A stretch of DNA of 33,434 nt from positions 1 to 33,434 of the forward strand of contig DASXSB010000057.1 in the NCBI GenBank assembly GCA_036506275.1, in the 5' to 3' direction. Positions within the stretch are counted from its first letter, which is position 1; each line of letters begins with the position of its first letter. A program made the translations under genes and the position numbers. Of the stretch, positions 1 to 6,160 are shown piece by piece. This stretch comes from DASXSB01 sp036506275. GTDB taxonomy: Bacteria > Methylomirabilota > Methylomirabilia > Rokubacteriales > CSP1-6. The notes beneath the pieces were generated by a model. That model had not been told where the DNA came from and did not search any database. It saw nothing but the letters and a program-made list of their open reading frames with translations.

Positions 1-1
1 G

Positions 2-511
2 TATCGGAAGAACGTGACCCGCTACGATTCGACGACCGAAGAGTTCCTGGAACTGCGCGCGGGCGTCTGCCAGGACTTCACCCATTTGATGTTGGGACTC
101 TTGCGCCTGCGCGGTATCCCGTGCCGCTACGTGAGCGGCTATCTGCACATCGAGCGGAAGGCGCGCGAGTCGTCACAGAGCCACGCGTGGGTGGAAGTCT
201 ATGCGCCCTCCCTCGGCTGGGTGCCGTTCGACGCCACGCACAATCGGACCATCGACGAGCGCTACATCGTCGTGGCCCACGGCCGCCACTACGACGACGT
301 GCCGCCCAACAAGGGCATCTACCGCGGCGCGGCACGCGAGGCACTCCGCGCGGAGGTGCACACGCAGCCCACGACGTCGAAGGCGATCCCGCGCTTGAAC
401 GAGGACGTGACGCCCATCGATCTCGAGGTCTTCGCCACGGATCCGCAGCGCCGGCCCGACGTCGTGATGGGCGCCTCTGCCGACGAGCAGAGCCAGCAGC
501 AGCAGCAGTAG
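2..511 (+). CDS. Transglutaminase-like cysteine peptidase family protein (5' partial)
   Basis: The reading frame is open to the left edge of the window, so the N-terminus is missing; about 169 residues remain. The transglutaminase-like core is clear: the catalytic Cys sits in GVCQDFTH (residue 23 of the visible part), the His in SHAWVEVY (61) and the Asp in FDATHN (77), in the order typical of bacterial transglutaminase-like proteins. Proteins of this type usually carry a further N-terminal domain and act as peptidases or cross-linking enzymes; the substrate cannot be told from sequence. The C-terminus is a low-complexity Gln run (about six Q). A GTG at 14 could be a start codon, but the alignment-like continuity of the residues before it makes a true partial gene more likely. 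Confidence 0.85.
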   Translation, partial: YRKNVTRYDSTTEEFLELRAGVCQDFTHLMLGLLRLRGIPCRYVSGYLHIERKARESSQSHAWVEVYAPSLGWVPFDATHNRTIDERYIVVAHGRHYDDVPPNKGIYRGAAREALRAEVHTQPTTSKAIPRLNEDVTPIDLEVFATDPQRRPDVVMGASADEQSQQQQQ

Positions 512-542
512 GACGGGCTGCCCGGGAGTTCATTTGTTAGGT

Positions 543-617
543 TGGTGGCGGTGGGAGGAATTGAACCTCCGACACGGGGCTTATGAGACCCCTGCTCTGC
601 CGCTGAGCTACACCGCC
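543..617 (-). tRNA. tRNA-Met (anticodon CAT), CCA encoded
   Basis: Read on the minus strand, the sequence folds into a full cloverleaf. It has a 7-bp acceptor stem GGCGGTG/CACCGCC, a D arm GCTC/GAGC, an anticodon arm with loop CTCATAA, a 5-base variable loop and a T arm GGAGG-TTCAATT-CCTCC. The discriminator base is A, and CCA is encoded at 543-545. The acceptor stem closes with a G-C pair and the anticodon stem lacks the three consecutive G-C pairs of initiator tRNA, so it is an elongator-type Met tRNA. A tRNA-Ile(CAT) read by lysidine modification cannot be fully excluded. A -10-like TAGAAT lies 30 bases upstream (648-653, minus strand), but no matching -35 was found. Confidence 0.96.
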
Positions 618-801
618 GCGCCGCCGATGCGAGGGACGTCGGGACGAATTCTAACCGAGAGGGCAAGCTGACGCCGGGAATAGGTCTCCGGTAGCCGTGC
701 CCTGTGCGCGGTGACGGGACAACGTCGTCACGGTGGCGTCGGCGGGCGCCTCGCCGCGTGCGCCGGCCGTCGCGCGCGGCGGACGCGGCCCCGATTTAAA
801 G

Positions 802-827
802 TTGACAGCCGGGAGTTTTGTTATAAT
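802..827 (+). promoter_or_regulatory. Promoter-like element with consensus hexamers and a short spacer
   Basis: A perfect TTGACA (802-807) and a perfect TATAAT (822-827) lie upstream of the acidic-protein gene at 901. The spacer is 14 bases, below the usual 16-18, so either the element is weak or regulated, or one hexamer is coincidental. Transcription would begin near 834 and give a leader of roughly 65 bases. A ribosome binding site GGAGG (887-891) lies 9 bases before the ATG. Confidence 0.5.
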
Positions 828-900
828 CCGCGACGAAATTCCGCGGTAGCGAATCCTGCTGCTCCATATCAGGCCGGGCACGGCTCGGAGGCACTCAGCA

Positions 901-1182
901 ATGCAGTTCCGGACACACCCGTGGCACGACCATCAGATCTCGCTCCGCTCCGAAGAGATCCCCGAAAACGAAGAAGATGAGGAAGACGACGACGTCGTCG
1001 ACGAGGACGACGCCGATGACGAGGACGATGACGACTTCGACGACGACGACTTCGAGGACGACGACCTCGACGACGACGAGGTCGAAGACGAGGTCGCCGA
1101 AGACGACAGCGACCTCCTCGAGGAGGATGCCGACGCCGACGACAAGGAGGAAGACGTAAACGACGACGAGGACGAAGCGTAG
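901..1182 (+). CDS. Extremely acidic low-complexity protein, unknown function
   Basis: This 93-residue protein begins with a short mixed segment (residues 1-23) followed by an Asp/Glu-rich tail in which 52 of the last 70 residues are D or E. From residue 46 to 66 there is a pentad pattern: one F, L, V or A followed by four mostly acidic residues (F46, F51, L56, V61, A66). A GGAGG ribosome binding site 9 bases before the ATG and a consensus-like promoter upstream argue for a real gene. It has no signal peptide or membrane segment. The PuuD-like gene follows 29 bases downstream on the same strand, so the two may be co-transcribed. Function is unknown; acidic tails of this kind can bind cations or basic proteins, or mimic nucleic acid, but that is speculation. 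Confidence 0.7.
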   Translation: MQFRTHPWHDHQISLRSEEIPENEEDEEDDDVVDEDDADDEDDDDFDDDDFEDDDLDDDEVEDEVAEDDSDLLEEDADADDKEEDVNDDEDEA

Positions 1183-1211
1183 GTCATTCCGCGACGAGGG
1201 GAGGCGGGCCC

Positions 1212-1931
1212 ATGGCGCTGCTCACGGTGGACGGCTGGCTCTTGCTGCTGCGGTGGTTCCATTTCCTCGCCGGCATTACGTGGATCGGAATGCTGTACTA
1301 CTTCAACTTCGTCCAGACGCCCTTCTTCGCCACCGCCGATCCTCCCGTACGGAGCGGGATGATCGCGGGAGGCCTCGTCAACCGCGCCCTGTGGTGGTTC
1401 CGCTGGGGCGCCATGTTCACGTTCATCACGGGCTGGCTGATCATCTTCCACAAGATGGGACAGCTAGGCGTCGCCGGCTTCTTCAACACCTCCTACGGGT
1501 GGGCGATCGTGACGGGCGGACTCCTCGGCAGCCTCATGTGGTTCAACGTGTGGTTCATCATCTGGCCCGCCCAGCAGGTCGTGATCGGCTCCGCCACCCA
1601 GGTGGCGCGGGGCGGCCAGGCCATCGCGGAGGCGGCTGCCCGCGGTCAGCGCTCCGGCTTCGCGTCGCGGACGAACACGATGCTCTCCATTCCCATGCTC
1701 TTCTTCATGGGAGCGGCCAGTCACCTCACGTTGTTCGCGCAGGCGTCGCGGACGGCCAAGATGGGCATGGTCGTGGTCTGGATCGTGCTCATCGGGCTCG
1801 CGGAGGCGAACGCGCTCATCGGCACCACCGGCCCCGGCAAGAAGATGCTGAGCACGCTCAAGGGAACGTTCTGGGGCGGCTTCGTCCTGACCCTGATCTT
1901 CTACCTCGCCTTCGTGGTGCTGTTCGGGTAG
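1212..1931 (+). CDS. PuuD-like (urate oxidase N-terminal family) integral membrane protein
   Basis: This 239-residue, strongly hydrophobic protein begins with the family-type N-terminus LLLRWFHFLAGITWIGMLYY, which matches the membrane domain of PuuD-type urate hydroxylases (Urate_ox_N). Several transmembrane helices follow at roughly residues 10-30, 60-80, 95-120, 155-180, 185-205 and 215-238. A GGGGAGG motif lies shortly before the ATG. Full-length PuuD has a longer membrane domain and a C-terminal cytochrome c domain; this protein ends after the membrane part. A separate small cytochrome c gene lies immediately downstream but on the opposite strand. Membrane-only homologues are common and their substrate is unproven, so urate oxidation should not be assumed. 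Confidence 0.75.
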   Translation: MALLTVDGWLLLLRWFHFLAGITWIGMLYYFNFVQTPFFATADPPVRSGMIAGGLVNRALWWFRWGAMFTFITGWLIIFHKMGQLGVAGFFNTSYGWAIVTGGLLGSLMWFNVWFIIWPAQQVVIGSATQVARGGQAIAEAAARGQRSGFASRTNTMLSIPMLFFMGAASHLTLFAQASRTAKMGMVVVWIVLIGLAEANALIGTTGPGKKMLSTLKGTFWGGFVLTLIFYLAFVVLFG

Positions 1932-1936
1932 GCCGC

Positions 1937-2248
1937 CTACTTCAAGAACGCGGCGAGCGCGGGAATCTCCGGCGCCAGCGCCGGCTGCGGCGGCATGAGC
2001 GAGGTGGGCCGCTTGGGCGCGTATCCGGGCGGATAGGTTCCGCGTACGACCTTCGCCTCCAGCACGGCGGGAGCGGCGCCCTTCAGAGGCGGGCCGACCG
2101 GCCCCGCCTGCGCGGGATCGGAGTTGTGACAGGCCGTGCACTGCGCCAGGTAGACCTGGCGGCCGCGCTCGGCGGCCGGGTTCGGTGCGGAGCCGGTGTC
2201 CGAACACCCCGCCAGCACCACCGCGATCGCCGGCGCCAGCACGATCAT
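1937..2248 (-). CDS. Small lipoprotein class I cytochrome c
   Basis: The 103-residue product starts with a lipoprotein signal (hydrophobic run then lipobox VLAGC, Cys15). It has a single heme-binding motif CTACH (residues 37-41) and a plausible axial methionine in SLMPP near residue 85. It is a monoheme periplasmic electron carrier anchored to a membrane. The gene is last in the minus-strand run after DUF3501 (17 bases between genes), so it may be an electron acceptor or donor for the Fe-S oxidoreductase/rubrerythrin system. It also converges on the PuuD-like gene with only 5 bases between stop codons. The ATG at 2248 was chosen because it places the signal correctly; a GTG one codon upstream is an alternative. 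Confidence 0.85.
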   Translation of the reverse strand: MIVLAPAIAVVLAGCSDTGSAPNPAAERGRQVYLAQCTACHNSDPAQAGPVGPPLKGAAPAVLEAKVVRGTYPPGYAPKRPTSLMPPQPALAPEIPALAAFLK

Positions 2249-2265
2249 CACCGTCTCGCGCGGCC

Positions 2266-2847
2266 TCAATCGAGATCCTCCGCGAGGGCGCGCTTGGTGT
2301 CGGCGTCGAGGACGGCGCGCGCGCGCTCGTTCGGGTGCTGGACCACCAGCGCCACCTCCTGCGTCGCGAACGCGCGCCAGGCGGCGGCGGGCAGCGCGAA
2401 GCGCACGAAGTGGACGGCGCTGATCTTCCCGCGCTCCTCGTCCGAATGGCCGTGCTCGAAGGCGCCCACGACTATTTGAGGCCCCACCTCGAGACGGACG
2501 TAATCGCGCGTGTCGATGCCGAGGAGCTTGTCGAGCACGGGCTTGATCTGGATGGCGTCGGGGATCTCGATGAACATGGTGGCGGCCAGCTCGCCCACGC
2601 GCGGCAGGAGGGCGTTGTAGACCTCGACCTCCTCCGCCACCCGCTGCGGATCGACGATGCGCTCGGCGCGACACATCTCCTGCACCTGGAACCACACCGT
2701 GTCGCGGTTCTCGAAGACGAACGACAGGTAACGGCCGACGTCCACGCGGCGTCGCTTCTTCAGCTCGATGATGCGCCGGCGATGGTCATCGCGCGCGCGC
2801 TCGTAGGCGTCGAGCGGGAGCACGTCGCCGGGTTCGAGCGGTCGCAT
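2266..2847 (-). CDS. DUF3501 family protein
   Basis: This 193-residue soluble protein matches the DUF3501 pattern: an N-terminal MRPLEPGDVLPLDAYERARD, a basic helix (IIELKKRRRVDVGRYLSFVF), then a mixed alpha/beta C-terminal half. No catalytic motif or cofactor-binding Cys cluster is evident. The start codon overlaps the stop of the Fe-S oxidoreductase gene by one base (TGATG), which implies translational coupling. DUF3501 genes are known to sit beside HdrD/GlpC-type Fe-S proteins and rubrerythrins, exactly as here, suggesting an accessory role in that redox complex. The biochemical function is not known. Confidence 0.85.
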   Translation of the reverse strand: MRPLEPGDVLPLDAYERARDDHRRRIIELKKRRRVDVGRYLSFVFENRDTVWFQVQEMCRAERIVDPQRVAEEVEVYNALLPRVGELAATMFIEIPDAIQIKPVLDKLLGIDTRDYVRLEVGPQIVVGAFEHGHSDEERGKISAVHFVRFALPAAAWRAFATQEVALVVQHPNERARAVLDADTKRALAEDLD

Positions 2848-4139
2848 CAGTCCGGGAGGCCGTAGGCGGCGGCGAGGATCTGGACGGGGTGAAGCGCCTT
2901 GATCCCCGTTCCCTGCTCGATCTGGAGGGCGGCGAGCGGACAATCGGTGGCGGTGAAGGCGGCCCCGGCGCCGGCCACGGTGTCGAAGAGGGGCTTCGCC
3001 ACCTGCAGCGACAGCTCGAAGTATTCCTTCTTGAAGCCCCACGTGCCGTCTACCGCCGAGCAGCGCTCCACCACCTCCACCGTCGTGCCCGGAATGGCGC
3101 GCAGCACGTCGGCGGACTTGGTCCCGATGTTCTGCGCGCGCAGGTGGCAGGGCATGTGATAGGTGACGGCGCCCATCCGGCGCGTGAAGCGCGTATCGAG
3201 CGCGCCGTCGGCGTGAAGGAGCGCGAGGTACTCGCAGAGATCGCGGGTGTGGCGCGCCACCAGGCGCGCGTCGTCGGAGCCGTCCAGCCAGGGATATTCC
3301 TGCTTCAGCATGTAGCTACACGTGGGGCCGGGGACCACGACATCGCACCCGTCGCGCACGGCCGCCGCCAGGGCGCGCACGTTGCCGGCGATCTCGGCGC
3401 GCGCTTCGTCGATCGCGCCGCCGTCGAGGTACGGCATCCCGCAGCAGCGCTGGGGCGGCAACGTGACCTCGACGCCGCTACGCTCGAGGACGCGCACGGC
3501 CGCCCGGCCGATGGCAGGATCGTTGTAGTTCACGGTGCACGTCGCGAACAGCGCCGCCCGCCGGCGCGCGCCCGCCGTCGGCGCCGTGAGGGGGGCGGCG
3601 CCACGCGCGCGAGCGTGGCCGCGAAACCACGCGGCAAACGTGCGGCGATGAAAGCGCGGTAGCGTTCGATGGCGATGAATCCCGGCCACCACTTGCAGGA
3701 AGGCGCGGTGCGGCGAGAAGGCGTTGAGCCAGTTCGAAAGGGGGGCGGTGAGGGTCCCCAGCCGACCCACCAGCTCCGTGTTGCCGAGGAACTTGTCCTG
3801 CAGCGTGACGCCGGTGCGCCGCGCCTCGGCGGCGCGGGCCCGCAGCATCAGACGCGGAAAATCGACGGCCCACCGGTGGGGCGGCGTGTACGGACAATGG
3901 TTGAAGCAGAGCTTGCACTGGTAGCAGAGATCGACGACTTCCTTCGCGTCCGCCGCCGGCAGCTTCTCCACGTCGCCGTCGACCGCCTCCGCGTCCAGTC
4001 GCTCGAACAGCACGCGGAACGACGGACAGAGAGGCAGGCATCGCCGGCATCCGGCGCAGATGTCGTACACGCGCCGCAATTCCCCATCTACCGCCCGCGG
4101 ATCGAAGAATTGCGGCGACGCGATATCGAAGCTGGTCAT
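2847..4139 (-). CDS. HdrD/GlpC-type (Fe-S)-binding oxidoreductase subunit
   Basis: The 430-residue protein has two ferredoxin-like 4Fe-4S motifs at its N-terminus: CAGCRRCLPLCP (Cys 28, 31, 34, 38) and CYQCKLCFNHCP (Cys 72, 75, 78, 82). Two CCG domains follow, the first around CCGMPYLDGG and the second running from HMPCHLRAQNIG to DCPLA. This is the architecture of GlpC and heterodisulfide reductase subunit D-like proteins, which pass electrons between a partner and a quinone or disulfide. It has no membrane helix and probably docks to a membrane partner. It lies between rubrerythrin and DUF3501, so a role in supplying electrons for peroxide reduction is a reasonable inference. A long hairpin lies in the gap upstream. 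Confidence 0.9.
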   Translation of the reverse strand: MTSFDIASPQFFDPRAVDGELRRVYDICAGCRRCLPLCPSFRVLFERLDAEAVDGDVEKLPAADAKEVVDLCYQCKLCFNHCPYTPPHRWAVDFPRLMLRARAAEARRTGVTLQDKFLGNTELVGRLGTLTAPLSNWLNAFSPHRAFLQVVAGIHRHRTLPRFHRRTFAAWFRGHARARGAAPLTAPTAGARRRAALFATCTVNYNDPAIGRAAVRVLERSGVEVTLPPQRCCGMPYLDGGAIDEARAEIAGNVRALAAAVRDGCDVVVPGPTCSYMLKQEYPWLDGSDDARLVARHTRDLCEYLALLHADGALDTRFTRRMGAVTYHMPCHLRAQNIGTKSADVLRAIPGTTVEVVERCSAVDGTWGFKKEYFELSLQVAKPLFDTVAGAGAAFTATDCPLAALQIEQGTGIKALHPVQILAAAYGLPD

Positions 4140-4183
4140 CGAAGAGAGTGGTCATCGAACGCCGCGGACCGCCGCCGGCCCGC

Positions 4184-4261
4184 GGGACAGGGACGCCCGG
4201 GGGTTCGGGAAACCCATCCGCCTCGGCCTGGGTTTCCCGGGCCCCCGGGCGTCCCTGCCCC
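4184..4261. repeat. Long inverted repeat (33-base arms, 12-base loop)
   Basis: The arms 4184-4216 and 4229-4261 are complementary at 30 of 33 positions around loop 4217-4228. The flanks can extend the stem after an asymmetric bulge (GCCCGC near 4178-4183 with GCGGGC near 4267-4272). It sits between the rubrerythrin and Fe-S oxidoreductase genes on the transcribed strand. There is no T tract on either side, so it is not a standard terminator. It could be an RNA processing or stability element that sets relative expression within the operon, or a copy of a dispersed palindromic repeat. No second copy was seen in the window. Confidence 0.85.
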
Positions 4262-4286
4262 GAGAGCGGGCGCCGATTCGCGGAAG

Positions 4287-4736
4287 TTAGATGGCCTCCG
4301 CGGGATCCTTCCCCGCGATCTGCTGCAAGCCCTTGTTGAAGCGCCCCGCGTGCGACTTCTCCGCCTTCGCGAGCGTCTCGAACCACTCCGCGAGCTCCGC
4401 GAACCCTTCCTCGCGCGCGGTCTTCGCCATCCCCGGATACATCTGCGTGTACTCGTACGTCTCGCCGGCGGCCGCCGCCTTGAGGTTCAGCTCGGTCTTC
4501 CCGATGGGCTCGCCGGTGGCGGGATCGCCCACCTGGCGCAGGAAGTCGAGGTGGCCGAAGGCGTGACCGGTCTCGGCGTCCGCCGTGTCCTTGAACAGCC
4601 CCGCGATGTCGGGGAAGCCCTCGATGTCGGCCATGCGCGCGAAATAGAGGTAGCGGCGGTTCGCCTGCGACTCTCCGCCGAACGCCTCCTTCAAGTTCTC
4701 GAGGCTCTTAGATCCTTTCAGATTTCGGCCTGCCAT
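4287..4736 (-). CDS. Rubrerythrin family diiron protein (no rubredoxin domain)
   Basis: This is a 149-residue ferritin-like four-helix protein. Candidate diiron ligands are visible as Glu22 (GESQA), Glu55/His58 (AETGHA), Glu92 and Glu95 (GETYEY), and Glu126/His129 (AEKSHA). Classical rubrerythrin carries a C-terminal rubredoxin domain with CxxC pairs; this protein ends without any cysteine, so electrons must come from another protein, plausibly the neighbouring Fe-S protein or cytochrome. Family members reduce hydrogen peroxide. The ATG at 4736 is preceded by a good AAGGAG site. The gene overlaps the 3' end of the fur-type gene by 29 bases in another frame, indicating an operon under that regulator. 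Confidence 0.93.
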   Translation of the reverse strand: MAGRNLKGSKSLENLKEAFGGESQANRRYLYFARMADIEGFPDIAGLFKDTADAETGHAFGHLDFLRQVGDPATGEPIGKTELNLKAAAAGETYEYTQMYPGMAKTAREEGFAELAEWFETLAKAEKSHAGRFNKGLQQIAGKDPAEAI

Positions 4737-5205
4737 GCTTTCTCCTTAGCGTGGTGAGGGGTGAGCGGCGCCGGCCGCGACAGGCGACGCAGCGGCCGTA
4801 GAATTCCACGCGACGGTCCAGGATCTCGAACCCCGCCGCCGCCAGCACGCGCGTCCGTACCGGTCCGCCCGCGCGGGTGGGGACGTCGTAGACACGTCCG
4901 CACGCGAGACAGGTGAAGTGATCGTGCGGGTCCGTGTTGCCGTCGAAGCGGAGCCCGCCCGTCTCCGCGCGCTCGCGGAGCAAACCTTCCGCGGCGAGCC
5001 GGCGAAGGTTGCGGTAGACGGTGGCCAGGCTGACGCGCGGCAACACCCGCCGCACGCGCCGGTGCACGAGGGCGGCCGACGGGTGGGCGTCGGTGGCGCG
5101 CACGACGTCGAGGATGACCCGGCGCGGACGGGTGAGACGCAGTCCGCGCGCGCGCAGGACGTGCTCGGTGCGGGCGGGCGGGGCCGCGTCGGTTTTAGGA
5201 ATCAT
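4708..5205 (-). CDS. Fur/PerR family metal-dependent transcriptional regulator
   Basis: The 165-residue protein has an N-terminal winged helix (LTRPRRVILDVVRATDAHPSA, then VSLATVYRNLRRLAAEGLL). The metal-binding/dimerisation part follows with DPHDHFTCLACG and a second RCVACRG, giving two CxxC pairs for a structural zinc and a His/Asp-rich regulatory site. Subtype is not resolved, but first position in an operon with rubrerythrin favours a peroxide-sensing PerR-like role. The ATG at 5205 is preferred over an upstream GTG at 5223 because the promoter (TTGACA-18-TAGAAT) would start transcription near 5220, leaving the GTG outside the mRNA. No strong ribosome binding site precedes this ATG. A Fur-like box overlaps the start codon, consistent with autoregulation. 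Confidence 0.93.
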   Translation of the reverse strand: MIPKTDAAPPARTEHVLRARGLRLTRPRRVILDVVRATDAHPSAALVHRRVRRVLPRVSLATVYRNLRRLAAEGLLRERAETGGLRFDGNTDPHDHFTCLACGRVYDVPTRAGGPVRTRVLAAAGFEILDRRVEFYGRCVACRGRRRSPLTTLRRKHGRPKSERI

Positions 5206-5210
5206 TATCA
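5196..5210 (-). promoter_or_regulatory. Fur/PerR-like operator overlapping the regulator's start codon
   Basis: Read on the minus strand, the 15-mer TGATAATGATTCCTA matches the 7-1-7 Fur box, with a perfect TGATAAT half and a 4/7 second half. It is equally compatible with a PerR box (6/7 and 4/7). It covers about +10 to +24 relative to the predicted transcription start, an expected place for repression, and includes the ATG of the regulator. It stands out as an AT-rich island in GC-rich DNA. Confidence 0.6.
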
Positions 5211-5226
5211 ACTGAACCGTCACGGC

Positions 5227-5256
5227 ATTCTACGGAGCGCGAACGGAGACTGTCAA
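5227..5256 (-). promoter_or_regulatory. Sigma-70-type promoter of the fur-rubrerythrin operon
   Basis: On the minus strand a perfect TTGACA (5256 to 5251) is followed after 18 bases by TAGAAT (5232 to 5227), one mismatch from TATAAT. The predicted transcription start is near 5220, giving a leader of about 15 bases to the ATG at 5205. It is the best-spaced consensus promoter seen in the window. Confidence 0.7.
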
Positions 5257-5257
5257 G

Positions 5258-5287
5258 GCGGTCGCCGGCGGCGAGGCCGGCGGCCGC
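5258..5287 (-). terminator. GC-rich hairpin after the response-regulator gene group
   Basis: Twelve-base arms GCGGTCGCCGGC (5258-5269) and GCCGGCGGCCGC (5276-5287) pair with one mismatch around a 6-base loop. The hairpin begins 7 bases beyond the last gene of the upstream minus-strand group and ends next to the fur promoter -35. There is no run of T after it, so termination is inferred from position and stability only. Confidence 0.45.
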
Positions 5288-5294
5288 CGCGCGC

Positions 5295-5603
5295 TCAGGA
5301 CGGCGAGGGGCGCCGGCGAGCGCGCGCGGATTCGAAGTCGAGCACGCGCGCGGGACGGGCGAAGCGCGGCACGGGGGCGGCGGCGGGAGCGACGTCGAGC
5401 CACCGCGGATAATCGTCTTCGAGACGCCGCCCCGCGCGGCGGATCACCATCGCCACCTCACGCACGGTGAGCCGGAAGCGTTGCCAGCCGCAGAAGGCAC
5501 GCGCGCGGAGGACGGACCATCGCGTGGGCGGCGGCGGGGGCGTGGCCGGGATCATGATGGGCGCGGGGAGGTAGAAGACGTTGGACGGGCTCGTCAGGTT
5601 CAT
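5295..5603 (-). CDS. Small hypothetical protein
   Basis: The 102-residue product is not recognised. It has a proline run near residues 20-27 (TPPPPPTRW), a basic amphipathic middle (FCGWQRFRLTVREVAMVIRRAGRR) and an Arg/Ser-rich end; there is no signal peptide or convincing membrane segment. Its ATG overlaps the stop of the preceding gene by four bases (ATGA), a typical translational-coupling arrangement and the main evidence that both are real. It is the last gene before the hairpin at 5258-5287. Confidence 0.55.
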   Translation of the reverse strand: MNLTSPSNVFYLPAPIMIPATPPPPPTRWSVLRARAFCGWQRFRLTVREVAMVIRRAGRRLEDDYPRWLDVAPAAAPVPRFARPARVLDFESARARRRPSPS

Positions 5604-6109
5604 CGTAGGCCGCGCTCCTCCATGAGAGCGGTGAGCTGTCGGAAAGCGGTGATGAGCACGTCGTCGAGCTTTGCCTGGGCGCGATAGGTCTCGGCGGCCG
5701 CCGCCACGCGCGCGGTGTCGCCGTCGGCTTGCCGCCGCGCCTCTTCCGCCACCTGCACGGCGCGGTCGAGGGCCTGGCGCGCGGTCGCGAGCGATCCCAG
5801 CAGCGAGCGGGTGGCTCCGATCTGCGACCGCGCCGCGGACGGGCGTGCGCTCGGCTCCGCCACCGCCACCACCGGGCGGCGGGTGACGGGAGCGATGCGA
5901 TCGGCGAGGACTATGCCCGGCTTCCAGAGGACGACGCCGGACGACGGTGACTTGAGCGTGCGTCGCGGTGTTTCGAGGCTGCGGGCTCGATATCCCGGGA
6001 GCGCGCTGTCGATCACGTCGTTGTGAAAAGGCAACGCGAATGCCACCGAGCTCGACGCGTAAACGCTTGATCGTGCGGTGGTTGCAAGAACGCGAGCGCA
6101 ATCCGGCAT
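5600..6109 (-). CDS. Hypothetical protein with C-terminal coiled coil
   Basis: The product (169 residues from the ATG at 6109) is not recognised. Its C-terminal half, about residues 95-165, is a heptad-like Ala/Arg/Glu/Gln-rich helix (ATARQALDRAVQVAEEARRQ and onwards) likely to form a coiled coil. The middle contains a less repetitive segment, VVLWKPGIVLADRIAPVTRR. The start is uncertain: the ATG at 6109 has GGAG about 9 bases upstream, but that site is inside a hairpin, and in-frame GTG codons lie further in. It follows the sigma-54 response regulator by 51 bases and overlaps the next gene by four bases, so it may be co-transcribed with both. Confidence 0.55.
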   Translation of the reverse strand: MPDCARVLATTARSSVYASSSVAFALPFHNDVIDSALPGYRARSLETPRRTLKSPSSGVVLWKPGIVLADRIAPVTRRPVVAVAEPSARPSAARSQIGATRSLLGSLATARQALDRAVQVAEEARRQADGDTARVAAAAETYRAQAKLDDVLITAFRQLTALMEERGLR

Positions 6110-6110
6110 G

Positions 6111-6140
6111 GGAAGAACTCCCGGGGCCAGGAGTTTCTCC
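6111..6140 (-). promoter_or_regulatory. Hairpin that sequesters the ribosome binding site of the downstream gene
   Basis: Positions 6111-6121 and 6130-6140 form an 11-position stem (one mismatch, one G-T pair) with an 8-base loop. On the minus-strand transcript the 3' arm contains the GGAG that would serve the ATG at 6109, two bases from the arm. It could terminate the regulator transcript or gate translation of the next gene; no T run is present. Confidence 0.4.
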
Positions 6141-6160
6141 CCGGTGGCGACGCCGGTGAA

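Noticed and set aside
5206..5223. GTG at 5223 as the start of the Fur-type regulator
   Set aside because: The promoter TTGACA-18-TAGAAT would start transcription near 5220, downstream of this codon, and the family core aligns with a start at 5205.
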